From Zygnema cylindricum (Eukaryota > Streptophyta > Zygnematophyceae > Zygnematales > Zygnemataceae), in contig JBBHKE010001524.1 in the NCBI GenBank assembly GCA_037447655.1, positions 1-31,662 of the forward strand: a stretch of 31,662 nt of DNA, read 5' to 3'. Positions 19,780-28,791 of the stretch are shown in pieces (positions within the stretch are counted from its first letter, which is position 1; every line of letters begins with the position of its first letter). The notes beneath the pieces are model-generated. The model did not search any database and was not told the DNA's origin. It saw nothing but the letters and a program-made list of their open reading frames with translations. The translations under genes and the position numbers were made by a program.

Positions 19780-20569
19780 CGATATTATGGATGATTTTAT
19801 TATGATGGTTGTCGAGATACTTGGTTGTTTTGGTGCTGCTTTGGATAAGTTCCTCCGTAATTGTCGTTGACGTTCGTTCGAGAGGATACCCTTAAGGAGC
19901 CTAAACCCTTCTGTCCTCATAGCTTTTAATGTCAACAATTTTCTTTGGCTTTTTGTCATTATTCAAATTTGCGAGCTGTTAATGTCTTTCGTCATTATTC
20001 AATTTGCGAGCTTTTAATGTCAACGATTTTCTTTGGCTTTCGTCATCATTCAATTTGTGAGCCTTTAATGTCTGCTATTTTCTTTGGCTTTTCGTCATTA
20101 TTCAATTTTGCGACCTGTTAATGTCAACGATTTTCTATGGCTTTTGTCATTATTCTATTTGCGAGCTTTTAGTGTTAATGTTTCTCTTTGGCTTTCCATC
20201 ATTATTCAATTCGCAATTGCGGTAATGGATCCTTCAAATGTTCTGATTTCACTCGACGGGCTCCATCGGGCTTGGGGAATTTACGTTGTTAAGAGTTGTT
20301 TTAGGTGTTTTCTAGTGATGTTGGGAGTTTGTTTTAGTTTCTTTCTATTTCAAATTAGATTTAGTTTCTTGCTATTTCAAATTAGTTTTTTTGTGCTTCT
20401 TGTTCTTTTTCACGTCCCTTTTTCTTTTGCCTTTTCTTTTTGTGTTAGTTTCCTCCGAAGAGTCTTCTCTTTCTCGCTTGTGGATTTTTTTTCCAGTTTC
20501 GTTTTGGTTTCTCCTTTCTTTCGTTTTCATGTGCTAAGATGGTTTACAATTGTGCTTTTTCAATAAAGC
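19780..20569 (+). mobile_element. 5'-truncated non-LTR retrotransposon, copy A
   Basis: It begins where it matches the C-terminal end of copy B (ATGGATGATTTTATTATGAT against ATGGATGGTTTCATTCCGAT at 22953) and continues through the FGCxGxxLDxFLR segment, then a 51-bp tandem repeat (19918-20215), and ends with the family tail (AAGATGGTTTACAATTGTGC..CAATAAAGC, 20529-20569), whose hairpin is mutated. Only the last fragment of the coding region is present and it is disrupted. Confidence 0.75.
19918..20215 (+). repeat. 51-bp minisatellite inside retrotransposon copy A
   Basis: Nearly six units of about 51 bp (one shortened), each carrying AGCTTTTAATGTCAACGATT, TTTCTTTGGCTTT and CGTCATTATTCAATTTGCG, start at about 19918, 19971, 20010, 20060, 20113 and 20164. 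Copy B has no such array. Confidence 0.9.
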
Positions 20570-20579
20570 TTTTTGTTAT

Positions 20580-23481
20580 TATTATTATTACAGTATTAAC
20601 GCTATGCCGACGATTCCTTCGAGGTGATTGGAAGGCCCTTCACGCCGAGCACGAAGATCGAGTTGCGAGTGCTTCTTTCACACCACGTGGAAAATCTGGG
20701 ACTTCAGATGTCCCATCCTCTTATTGTGGTGCGGTTCATTTGGGCCGAGTTGGTGAGCTCTCTCGAGCGGTTCAAGCTCTCCAGCCTTTTAATCCTGCTC
20801 CTCAATCTAGACTATCGAGATTCTCCGAGCTCTTCATCCACCGGCTCCCACCCCTCAATCCCCCTCTATTCACACCTTTGAGCCATCGGAGTGTTTTATC
20901 CTAGATCGAGACGCTTTATTAAAGCCCTTACGACTTCTCCACATCTTTCAGGGGGTCCCATCCGGCACAGCTTATGAGTTATTTCGCGACGTTTTGCCTC
21001 TGGAATCAGGTGCTCGAGGTTTTGATAAGTTTTTTCGAGTTTGTTCTTTTACTGCTGGTGGCACACTCCCCTCTCGTAATTGTGATCTCCTCACGGCCTC
21101 CCGCCTTGTAGCTGTCACCAAACCCAATGGGGGAATCCAACCTATTGCCGTGGGCGAGGTGTTGCACCGATTGGTGGCCCGTGCCATCTGCATCCAACTC
21201 CAACCCGCCTTCCACGATTATTTTTCTCCTCATCAGTTTAGAGTGGCAACCCGGGGAAGTTGCGAAGCTACGGTCCACGGGATTCGAGCGTTGTTGGATG
21301 CCCATTCGGATTATTTAGTCCTTCAAGTTTATGTTTCTAATGCTTTCAATGTCGTGGATAGTAATGCTATTTTTTTCGAGTTTATGGATGCACCTTCTCC
21401 AATTGTCCACATATTTCCTTTTATGAGGGCCTTTTATTCTTTGAGCAACAGCCTCTCTTTTTCCTCTGATGATGATTTGGTCCCACTTCTTCCACGATTG
21501 GCACTCGATTTGGTCCCACTTCTTCCACGAGTGACACTCGTCAGGGCGATCCTCTTGGGGGCCTTTGTTTGCCCTTGCTCATTACCGGGCCCTACGAGCT
21601 TCCGGCCGCTTTTCCCTCTTGCCTCTTCCCTTCAGTTGCGGACGACACACACGTTATTGGTCATTTGGACCAAGTTATACCAGCCTATAACTTTTTCAAT
21701 GATCCTTTGGCCAAACTCAATCTTTCAGTCCAACCCACTAAGTGTGTTGTTTGGTCCCCTCGTGCTATTCCTCCTTTTTTCACTCCCCCTCCTGGTTTGC
21801 AGACTCCTCCATTCGAAGGCATTCGTGTGATAGGTTGCCCGCTCGGGTTGATATATACATCAAGCAATTTCTTGATTCTGCTCTACAGATAGATTTGTCC
21901 CATGTGGATGACCTTCCTAACCCTTTGATCCCCAAGTGGCTTTTGCACTTTTGACCCGGTGTTTCCCCCATTGCACCTCCTACCTTACTTGTACTTCCCC
22001 TCCCACTCCTACCTTTGTGTCGCCCCTCTCTGCATTTGACGATCGCATGATGGACGTCCTTCATACTTTGTTAGGCCGTGGGGCTTTTGATCGCGAGTCT
22101 GGCCTCCAGTCCGTATCTAGGCCTCTCTTCTAGTCTTAGGCGGTTTGGGTTTACTATCGAGGGCCTGTGTTGCTCCGGCTGCCTATTTGTGAAGTTGGTG
22201 CCTTGTCGCCTCCACTATTGTCTCACGTATTTTGGCTAGAGACACTCCTATTCTTGCTACCGTTGTACTCCGAGTTTCAGACGATGTGCTTGCCTTCTAG
22301 CACTCGATGCGTCTCGTTCTCTTACTCTTGCTGCTATCGCGGATATGCCAGTTCATTCCACTCTTGTTTCGACATCAGTTGCAAGTGTTCAGGAATCTAT
22401 CTCTGATAAGGTTGTCGCCGCTATTAAGTCTGAGCTTCTCGAGGCGCTTTCTTCTGATTCCTCGCGTGCACGCTTTCTCTCCTGTGGCGGGCCTGGTTCC
22501 GGAGCTTGGCTATTGGCTATCCCTTTCTTATCTACCCTCAGATTCACCCCGGCTCAATTCACCACGGCCCTTAGGTTTTGGCTTGGCCTCCCTCACCCAC
22601 CTTTGCTTGGCTCTCTTGTTTGCTTATGTGACCACGTTCTTGAGCTTGACGGCGTTCATTTGCTTTGTTGCTCCCATGTGGGCGAGTTGATTCATGCGTA
22701 TGACACGATTCGAGACACCATTGCTACTATCGCTTCCGATGGGCGATATTGTGTTTGTCGGGAAGTTTCCCACATTATTCCTTCCTGTCGGATTGACATT
22801 GTATTACTTGATGGTGCGCCCTGTACATTTGGTGACGTTGTTTTGGCGAACCCTACCTCTGATACAGTTGTCAGTCAGGCAGCTCAACAAGTGGGTGTGG
22901 CCGCACGTGAAGCCGCTAGGAGGAAGGAGCGTGATTATGTCATTGCGATGCTATGGATGGTTTCATTCCGATGGCGATCGAGATATTTGGTTGTTTGGGT
23001 GTGGCTTTGGATGAGTTCCTTCGTGCTTGTGGTCGGCGTTCGTTCGAGCGGCGGGGACGTGGGAGCCCTTTTGTTTCAGTACTTCTTTTTACCGTCAATG
23101 TTTATCGGTGGCCCTACAACGAGTGCAGTCTTCTACCCTCCTTGGATAGTCTATTGCGGATGTGGATCGTCAACGTGTCCCGGAACTCCCTCCTCGTGCT
23201 CCTCAGGGGTTCGAGGACTTACGTGGTTGCTTTGTGAGATTTTTAGTTATGTTGGGGTTTTGTTGATGGGTGTTAGCTCTTTCTTTTGATGTTTCGTTTG
23301 TTGTTTTTTGCTTCTTTGGGTTTTTTCCATTTACTGGCCATCTGTTCGTGATTTCGTTGCTTTTGCCTTGCTTATTGTTTTTGTTTCTTCCTCCGACATG
23401 TAGTTTTTCAGTTTTTGCCGTGCTACTTCCTTTTGTTCCCATGGACTCAGATGGTTTACCATCGCGCTTTTTAATAAAGTC
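20580..23481 (+). pseudogene. degenerate non-LTR retrotransposon, copy B: reverse transcriptase plus restriction-like endonuclease
   Basis: It starts inside the coding region (RRFLRGDWKALHAE) directly after the tail of copy A. The reverse transcriptase follows: QPIAVGEVLHRLVARAICIQ, LQVYVSNAFN (domain A), TRQGDPLG (domain B, 21539), SVADDTHVIGHLD (domain C). Then come a Cys/His knuckle (CLCDHVLELDG..CCSH), IRDTIATIASDGRYCVCREV and RIDIVLLDG..GDVVLANPT, typical of the C-terminal endonuclease of R2/CRE-like elements. Domain A has Tyr (TAT, 21330) where the catalytic Asp belongs. The frame shifts at least four times (frames read at 20994, 21569, 21936, 22345 and 22953). The 3' end is the family hairpin tail at 23441-23481. 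The element is dead, and cannot move by its own enzyme. Confidence 0.85.
21475..21534 (+). repeat. 33-bp tandem duplication in the reverse transcriptase remnant
   Basis: GATTTGGTCCCACTTCTTCC plus CACGA.TG.CACTC occurs twice in a row between domains A and B. The unit is 33 bp and keeps frame by itself. Confidence 0.8.
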
Positions 23482-24495
23482 AACCATTTTTTTATTATGT
23501 TATATACTATGTTTACCTTTCATTTGCATTGGTTTCAAATTGTAAGACAACTTCAGAGGTTTATTTGTAATTTTTGGAAAATGTTGCTTAGATAAGTCTA
23601 GAACAGATGCACATCTAAAGAAATACCATGGGTCAAATTAACAACAAATTAAAACGTAAAGCATTAACTCTATATTTATTTCTCAAAAACTGATACTTGT
23701 TACAAAATTGTACTCTAATCCCTTTTCACGTCTCGATCAAATCTCCAATTTATTCTTCTAAACCAACTCTAAAAATCGCCATAAATCTCACAAAACATGA
23801 AGAATAAGAATAATTACTTTATTTCCCGCCAACCTATCAAAAATACTCTTAATCTTGTAAAAATCTCTTCATACAAAGCGTCTCAAAATTTGATTCCATA
23901 GGTCCACAATACGCAACAAATCGAATCTTTACATTCTAACAAAACATTCCCATACTAAGACAAAAACACTATTGAGTGACATGTGTCACACTTTTAAGCA
24001 ACTTAGCCTCGAGCTATTTCAAAACCTCGATTTCTTACTATCTCAATTTTTTCCGTCTCCTGTTTACATTTTCCAAACCAATCATCCATTCGAAACGACC
24101 CTCGAGTCCCTCGATTTCTCCCGTCTTGTGTCTATACTAACAAAAAAATAAAAAAATCTGTCGAAAAATTTATCGCCTATACTCCAACTCTATCGACAAA
24201 ACTCCCATTTTCCAGAACTCCCATTTTCCAAAACTCCCATTTTGCAGAATTCCCATTTTCCAAAATTCCAATTTTCCAGAATTCCCATTTTCGAGACCAT
24301 TCTCTCTACTACTATTCTCTCTAATTCCATTTTCAGGAATTAATTACCAGGAACTAATTAAAAACAGAAACTAAAAATTAGGAATTTCTATGTCCATTAA
24401 TTGCTCCTCCCACTCTATTAAAGGTTCAATCACATCCCATAATCTCCAACGCCTTAGTCTTCTCTACCTCGCTTTTTTCCAAAATTATAACCTAA
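23482..24495. other. 3' flank between the retrotransposon and DUS1
   Basis: No gene. It is AC/T-rich on the plus strand and includes the 17-bp repeat at 24203-24300. The last few hundred bases are the probable 3'UTR and terminator region of the minus-strand DUS1 gene. Confidence 0.5.
24203..24300. repeat. 17-18-bp AACTCCCATTTTCCAGA tandem repeat
   Basis: About six imperfect units of AACTCCCATTTTCCAGA, with variants AATTCCCATTTTCCAAA and AATTCCAATTTTCCAGA. It lies 200-300 bp beyond the DUS1 stop codon. Confidence 0.9.
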
Positions 24496-25516
24496 TTAGG
24501 ATCTAATCACCTCTTTGGGACTCATAACTGACATAGAAACAGTTTCTTGTGATTCTCCTTGACTAACCAGTTCGTTTTGAATACTATTTGCGGGAGGGAC
24601 CAACACTTGACCTCCTCCTCTCTTTTCCGGAGCCTCAGGGAGAGGTCTAAGAGAAGGATCGGCGAGATTCCTCTCCTCCATTTCCTTCACAAGTTCCTTT
24701 AACCATTGAGGAGTAATTTTCACAGCTTTGTTTAACCTTTCTCTTATATCTTTGTGAACTCTAAACCAACATCCAAGCAACTTATGTACATGTGCCCTTA
24801 CCATTCGAGGAGGAACGGGATATTTTTCCGCTAAATCCAAATATTCGAGTATGAGAGAAATCTGATCCGGTTTTTTAGTTCGAATTTCTCCATTTAATTC
24901 CCCATTTGTTTCCCCATTAATTTCCCCATTTGTTTCCCCGTTTGTTTTCCCGTTTTCCATCCTGTTTCTAGCTCCGTTTTGTGACAAATCCGTCCTTTTC
25001 CCACTCTCCACAAGCTCGTCAGAACAGGACAATTTCTGTCTTTCGTCTTTTTCCGTTATTCCGTTTTTACCTTCCTCCTCACCCTCGTTCCCGGGCAACC
25101 GATATCCTCCAAAGAGAGCCGGATTCTCTAATAAAGATTCTGCTGACATCACTCCGTCTACACCCGTCACACGCATGCATTCCTCCGCATCTTCGAGCCA
25201 TCGCACGTTTCCGTTGGCTATAACGGGAATCCTCACGGATTGTTTTACGGCACGGATAATGTCCCAATCGGCACGAATTGCCTTCTGGTTTTTCTGATCT
25301 CGAGTCCGTCCATGGACAGCCAATAAGGAGCAACCGGCTTCTTCTATCATTCGAGCATACGCCAGAGTTTCTTCCAAGGTAGGAAAAACGCGAATTTTAC
25401 AACTGACCGGAACAGGAAGTTTTTCGGACAATTCACTCACTAGTGAACAAACTAAAGGAAGATCGTCCATCAAAAACGCTCCATAGTTTCCACGTTTCGC
25501 AATCCTTTGGGGACAT
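24496..25516 (-). CDS. DUS1: DUS1 exon 3 (last)
   Basis: The exon starts ATGTCCCCAAAGG, giving CPQRIAKRGNYGAFLMDDL, and runs uninterrupted to TAA at 24498-24496. It carries the remaining FMN-barrel motifs and the C-terminal helical domain. Between them is an inserted polar linker with a 12-bp minisatellite (about 24887-24955), read as repeats of TNGE/INGE. The tail after VKEMEERNLADPSLRPLP is disordered. Confidence 0.92.
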
Positions 25517-27619
25517 CTGACATGGCGGAACAGAGGAGAACGAAAAGGAACAGTAGAGGAGAAAAAAAAAAAAAACAGAACAAAATACCAAGTGAGAACA
25601 TTTCAGTTAGGAGCCAAAAGAAGGGATATAGTAAGGAAACTCTCACTCAATTTCATCAAGTGTGTTTAAATTATACAATTCCATTAGGCTTCACTCAATA
25701 TGTTCGATTTCTATGTAATCCCATTCCAATTCAAAAATCTTGTGCAACTTGCAATGTTAACCTAACAACACTTTTTCATGCTGTTAGACTTTAATAACAT
25801 CTCTCAAATTCACGTTATGATTACATTCAATTCATTTCAATTCAATTCAATGCAATTCCATTACATTCAATCGACTTAAATTCCGTTCAATTCAGTTCGA
25901 TTGAGTTCAGTTCAAGCACAAAGAGTCATACCCAAAGTTGATATCCACATAGTCAGCGAATGGAACCACCAGTTTGGCGGCGGCCAATAGAGTCTGAGGA
26001 CTATTGGCACAGAATTGGACAAAAAGGGGACGATCCTCCTGGGATACACAAAAAAAGAAATATGGATAGATTAGTTTTGGAGGGAGAGGGAGAGGGAGTC
26101 ATACCCAAAGTTGATATCCACATAGTCAGCGAATGGAACCACCAATTTGGCGGCGGCCAATAGAGTCTGAGGACTATTGGCACAGAATTGGACAAAAAGG
26201 GGACGATCCTCCTGGGATACACAAAAAAAAGAAATATGGATAGATTAGTTTTGGAGGGAGAGGGAGAGGGAGAGGGAGAGGGAGAGGGAGGGAGAGGGAC
26301 ATGGAGAGAGGGAGGGAGAGGGGGAGGGAGAGGGAGAGGCGGAGCCAGAAGCAAATAAAAGAAAACCCAGGAAAAGTAGAAATCATAAATGCAAATCTTT
26401 TAACCTGAACCCTTAAATCCGAAACCCTCCCTAGAGCCTGAGAAAATAATCTCTGACAATGGTCTCCCTCCTGACTTGACACGAGGTGAATTCCCAGCAA
26501 TGTCATAGGGAGGGAGGGGAGGAGGGAGGAAGGGGGGGAGGGAGGGGGGGGGGATAGAGAGAGAAAGAGAGGGAGAGAGAGAGAGTCCTTCTCCTGACTT
26601 GACAAGTGGCGAATTGGGGGGGAGGGAGGGTGGGGGAGAGAGAGATAGAGAGGGAGAGAGAGAGTGTCCCTTTCCTAACTTGACACGTGGCGAATTGCCA
26701 GCGATGTCATAGGGAGGGAGGGAGGGATCGAAGGGAGGGAGAGGGAGAAAGAGTGACAGGAGAGAGAGAGAGAGACAGAGAGAGAGAGAGTTCCTCTCCT
26801 GACCTGACAGGTGGTGAATTCTCGCCGATATTTTGGATCCTCCGCGTATAATCTGCTGTGCAGCATGGGTGTGTATGCTGACGTGGCACCGTACTTCCGA
26901 CATAGCATCCGAAAGGGTAGCTCTGATTGGTCCACCATAGGTGCCACGTGGAACTTAGGGGAGCCAAGTTTTTTGAAATACTCCCAGGCAGCTGCCACGT
27001 GTCTGTCTGACTTTGAAAGAAGAGGATTTAAGAGAGGAGGCGAGGGAAAGGATGGAAGAGAATTCTCTAGGGGTTCAGCAGAATCAAAGGTTTTGTAGGA
27101 ATCCATAGAATTAGGGTTTGCAGGTGTCTCATTATTTAGGGTTTTCTGTTTTAGGGTTTCCTGTTTAAGGGTTTCCTGTTTTAGGGTTTCTTGTTTTAGA
27201 GTTTCCTGTTTTTGGGTTTCCTGTTTTAGGGTTTCCTGTTTTAGGGTTTCCTGTTTTAGGGTTTCTTGTTTTAGGGTTTCCTGTTTTAGGGTTTCCTGTT
27301 TTAGGGTTTCCTGTTTTAGGGTTTCAGGATGCCTTTGTTTCTTTAGAGGAGGAGAGCTCGACTCATTTTCTGGTGAAGGTGGACACTTAGGGTTTCCATG
27401 CAACATTCCCTTCAGTTCACAGTTACCGTTCACAGTTCTATCTGTAACCATGGCTGCTTCAGTTCCGTTGATGGAGACTAGGGATTTTGGTTCCGCCATG
27501 GATTTCTCGCAGGAAAACGACACGTGGCAGGATGACCTAGAAGAATTCGCTTGACGCCACGTGAGCGCAGACAGGCGCAATCTCGCACGTGCGAGAAAAT
27601 GCGGTAACTTAAAAGACAT
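24496..27619 (-). CDS. DUS1: tRNA-dihydrouridine synthase, DUS1 type (three exons)
   Basis: Exons 27619-26804, 26211-26105 (or its twin 26038-25932) and 25516-24496. The total of 1,944 nt gives 647 residues with all junctions in phase. The family reduces uridine to dihydrouridine in tRNA with FMN and NADPH; Dus1 acts at D-loop positions 16 and 17. Family features seen: VAPMVDQSELPFRML (FMN site, from about residue 225), PMLHSRLYAEDPKYRREFTT, EDRPLFVQFCAN, DINFGCPQRIAKRGNYGAFL with the catalytic Cys at 309, CKIRVF, HGRTRDQ, NGNV and AESLLENPALFGGYR. The C-terminal helical part has YPVPPRMVRAHVHKLLGCWF. Additions to the usual protein are a basic N-terminal extension, a 13-unit pentapeptide repeat (99-163) and a TNGEING repeat. 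The ATG at 27619 is the first in frame; Met41 (MAEPKSL) is an alternative start. Confidence 0.92.
25517..25931 (-). repeat. DUS1 intron 2 with (TTCAA)n-type repeat
   Basis: The intron before exon 3 (acceptor CATGTCAG| at 25518-25517). At 25826-25916 the plus strand carries a degenerate ATTCAATTCA pentanucleotide repeat. No other exon is visible. Confidence 0.7.
25932..26038 (-). CDS. DUS1: DUS1 exon 2, second copy (2b), probable mutually exclusive twin
   Basis: An intact second copy exactly 173 bp away, with the same acceptor, donor, length and phases. The only base difference in the exon is silent (AAA-CTG here at 25972, AAA-TTG in 2a), so both encode the same peptide. Because 107 is not a multiple of three, using both copies would shift the frame into exon 3, so a functional mRNA must use only one. 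Confidence 0.85.
26105..26211 (-). CDS. DUS1: DUS1 exon 2, first copy (2a)
   Basis: 107 nt. The acceptor TTTGTGTATCCCAG| at 26213-26212 is preceded by a pyrimidine tract; the donor is TTTGG|GTATGA at 26104. It enters in phase 0 and leaves in phase 2, and encodes EDRPLFVQFCANSPQTLLAA, then AKLVVPFADYVDINF and the first two bases of the Gly before catalytic Cys309. Exon 3 supplies A-TGT-CCC, completing Gly-Cys-Pro. Confidence 0.88.
26240..26803 (-). repeat. DUS1 intron 1: pyrimidine tracts and repeated donor cassette
   Basis: On the sense strand the intron is (CTCTCC)n and (CCCTCC)n, broken by three copies of a 30-50-bp cassette at about 26463-26510, 26586-26617 and 26671-26713. These resemble the end of exon 1 with its donor (26795-26842). 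Shared words on the plus strand are CCTGACTTGACA, GTGGCGAATT and CAGCRATGTCATAGGG. Confidence 0.85.
26804..27619 (-). CDS. DUS1: DUS1 exon 1
   Basis: 272 codons ending TTCACCACCTGTCAG| with donor GTCAGG at 26803, phase 0. Residues 1-37 contain Arg, Ser, Ala and Leu and no acid, as in an organelle presequence. After the ETLKQ repeat region comes the start of the catalytic barrel. CACGTG words fall at about 26946, 26996, 27521 and 27557, read as His-Val or Thr-Trp. Confidence 0.88.
27131..27325 (-). repeat. 15-bp telomere-like minisatellite coding for (ETLKQ)n
   Basis: Thirteen units of TTTTAGGGTTTCCTG (plus strand), 195 bp exactly. On the coding strand each unit is GAAACCCTAAAACAG, Glu-Thr-Leu-Lys-Gln. 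One unit reads ETQKQ and the last reads KTLNN. Each intact unit carries TTTAGGG, the Arabidopsis-type telomere word, and TTTTAGGG, the Chlamydomonas type. Confidence 0.97.
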
Positions 27620-28034
27620 CAAGATTTGATCGATTTACCTGGATTGGTAATTTTGGTCATTTGCACTTCCGGAATAAACAATTCTGATTGGTTTAGACAC
27701 GCAGATATTCGTCAAAACCCCGCTTAGCGTACTTTTCTTAAGTGCGATTTTTTTTTTAAGTTGAGCATTCAGTGCACTCGGTTCGAGCGCACTAATTATC
27801 TGAGCTTGGACAAATTACGCACGGTATGTGGAGTTCGGCACAAATGCTCGCACGTTTTGTTCAGAAAGGTTCGCCTAATCAGCTTTTCTCCGTGCACACC
27901 TGTTCGATTGCCTTTTGGAGACCGCCTTATAAAGGTAAATAATTAAACATCCTTTACATCGCAACCGTCAGATTTATAACTCGTTTAGTGTGTATTGAGA
28001 AATCTGAAATATATTGACGCTGCGGTAATAGAGA
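27620..28034. other. upstream flank of DUS1
   Basis: Probable promoter and 5'UTR of the minus-strand DUS1 gene. No core element can be assigned. It holds GCGCAC-like words (GAGCGCACTAA, TTACGCACGG) and a right-end-like GGTAATAGAGATTCAAGGTG at about 28023 that resembles the miniature element ends. No coding region is seen. Confidence 0.45.
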
Positions 28035-28325
28035 TTCAAGGTGCAGCGCTCCGGACCAATTACATACGGCCCTGGGCATGTCACGCTGACATCTAGCCTC
28101 AGCATCACACTAAGGTACTAAAAGCAGTTCCTAGCCGTTCAGATGGACATGAACAGCTAGGATTTTTTGCGATGATTGTTATGCTGCTGTAAAAGTGAGT
28201 CACGGGGTGTAGCGTTCCGGGCCCGTTACATGTTGCATCGGACTGAAGTATTAAAAGCAATTACTAGCCGTTCAGATGTAAATTGACAGCTAGGAGTTAT
28301 TCAGATGGCTGTTATGTTATAGGTC
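28035..28325. repeat. two tandem copies of a 170-bp hairpin-bearing repeat
   Basis: Copy 1 (about 28040-28190) and copy 2 (about 28210-28320) share GTGYAGCGYTCCGGRCC, TTACAT, ACTAARGTAYTAAAAGCA, CTAGCCGTTCAGATG, CAGCTAGGA and TGTTATG in order. Each has a CTAGC...GCTAG stem. Similarity is moderate. Confidence 0.8.
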
Positions 28326-28444
28326 ACATGAGGATAGTTTAATAAATCCAGTGATGAAACGTGTCACCCTGCGAGCGATTTACTCAAAAAATCGTACACT
28401 GTCACCAAGTCACACGCGGCCCTATAGGACACGTGTTCATTTGC

Positions 28445-28646
28445 TACACCGTGAATCGTTATTAGCCTTATGTACGCTATATCGGCACCCCAAAATTTTG
28501 ACATTGATACCTTAAATATAATAAATTACACTATTTAAGGACGTGGACCATAATCTGCCACGTCTCTTGTCACTAAATTAGAATGAATGACGCTATTTTT
28601 TTCTTTACACTAATAATTTCTATACGCTAATAACGATTCAAGGTGT
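28445..28646. mobile_element. TA-flanked miniature inverted-repeat element, copy 4
   Basis: The left end is TA-CACCGTGAATCGTTATTAGC and the reversed right end is TA-CACCTTGAATCGTTATTAGC, nearly perfect over 20 bp. The length is 202 bp, non-coding. It is the best-preserved copy and closest to copy 1 at 4348-4569. Confidence 0.85.
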
Positions 28647-28791
28647 ACTTTTCGTCTTCGCAAGAATCCAGAAAAGGTACAGTACTGTACTATGAAACAG
28701 TTTATTCGTACATAAAGCTGCAAATATCGTACAAGTATAGAAAAAGTACAAATTTGAACATTTGCCTCTCATTCTTTCCTCCTCCATTCAC

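Larger units (their letters stand above)
25924..26269. repeat. 173-bp tandem duplication containing DUS1 exon 2
   Basis: Two adjacent units (about 25924-26096 and 26097-26269) run from GAGTCATACCC through the exon into the acceptor-side (GGAGAG)n tract. They differ by one substitution in the exon and a one-base change in an A-run. Confidence 0.95.

Noticed and set aside
21006-21305. Minus-strand frames opposite the reverse transcriptase
   Set aside because: Shadows of the RT coding strand.
27131-27325. CRISPR-like or true telomeric array
   Set aside because: 15-bp units without spacers, read in frame within a conserved gene; not spacer-repeat structure and not terminal.
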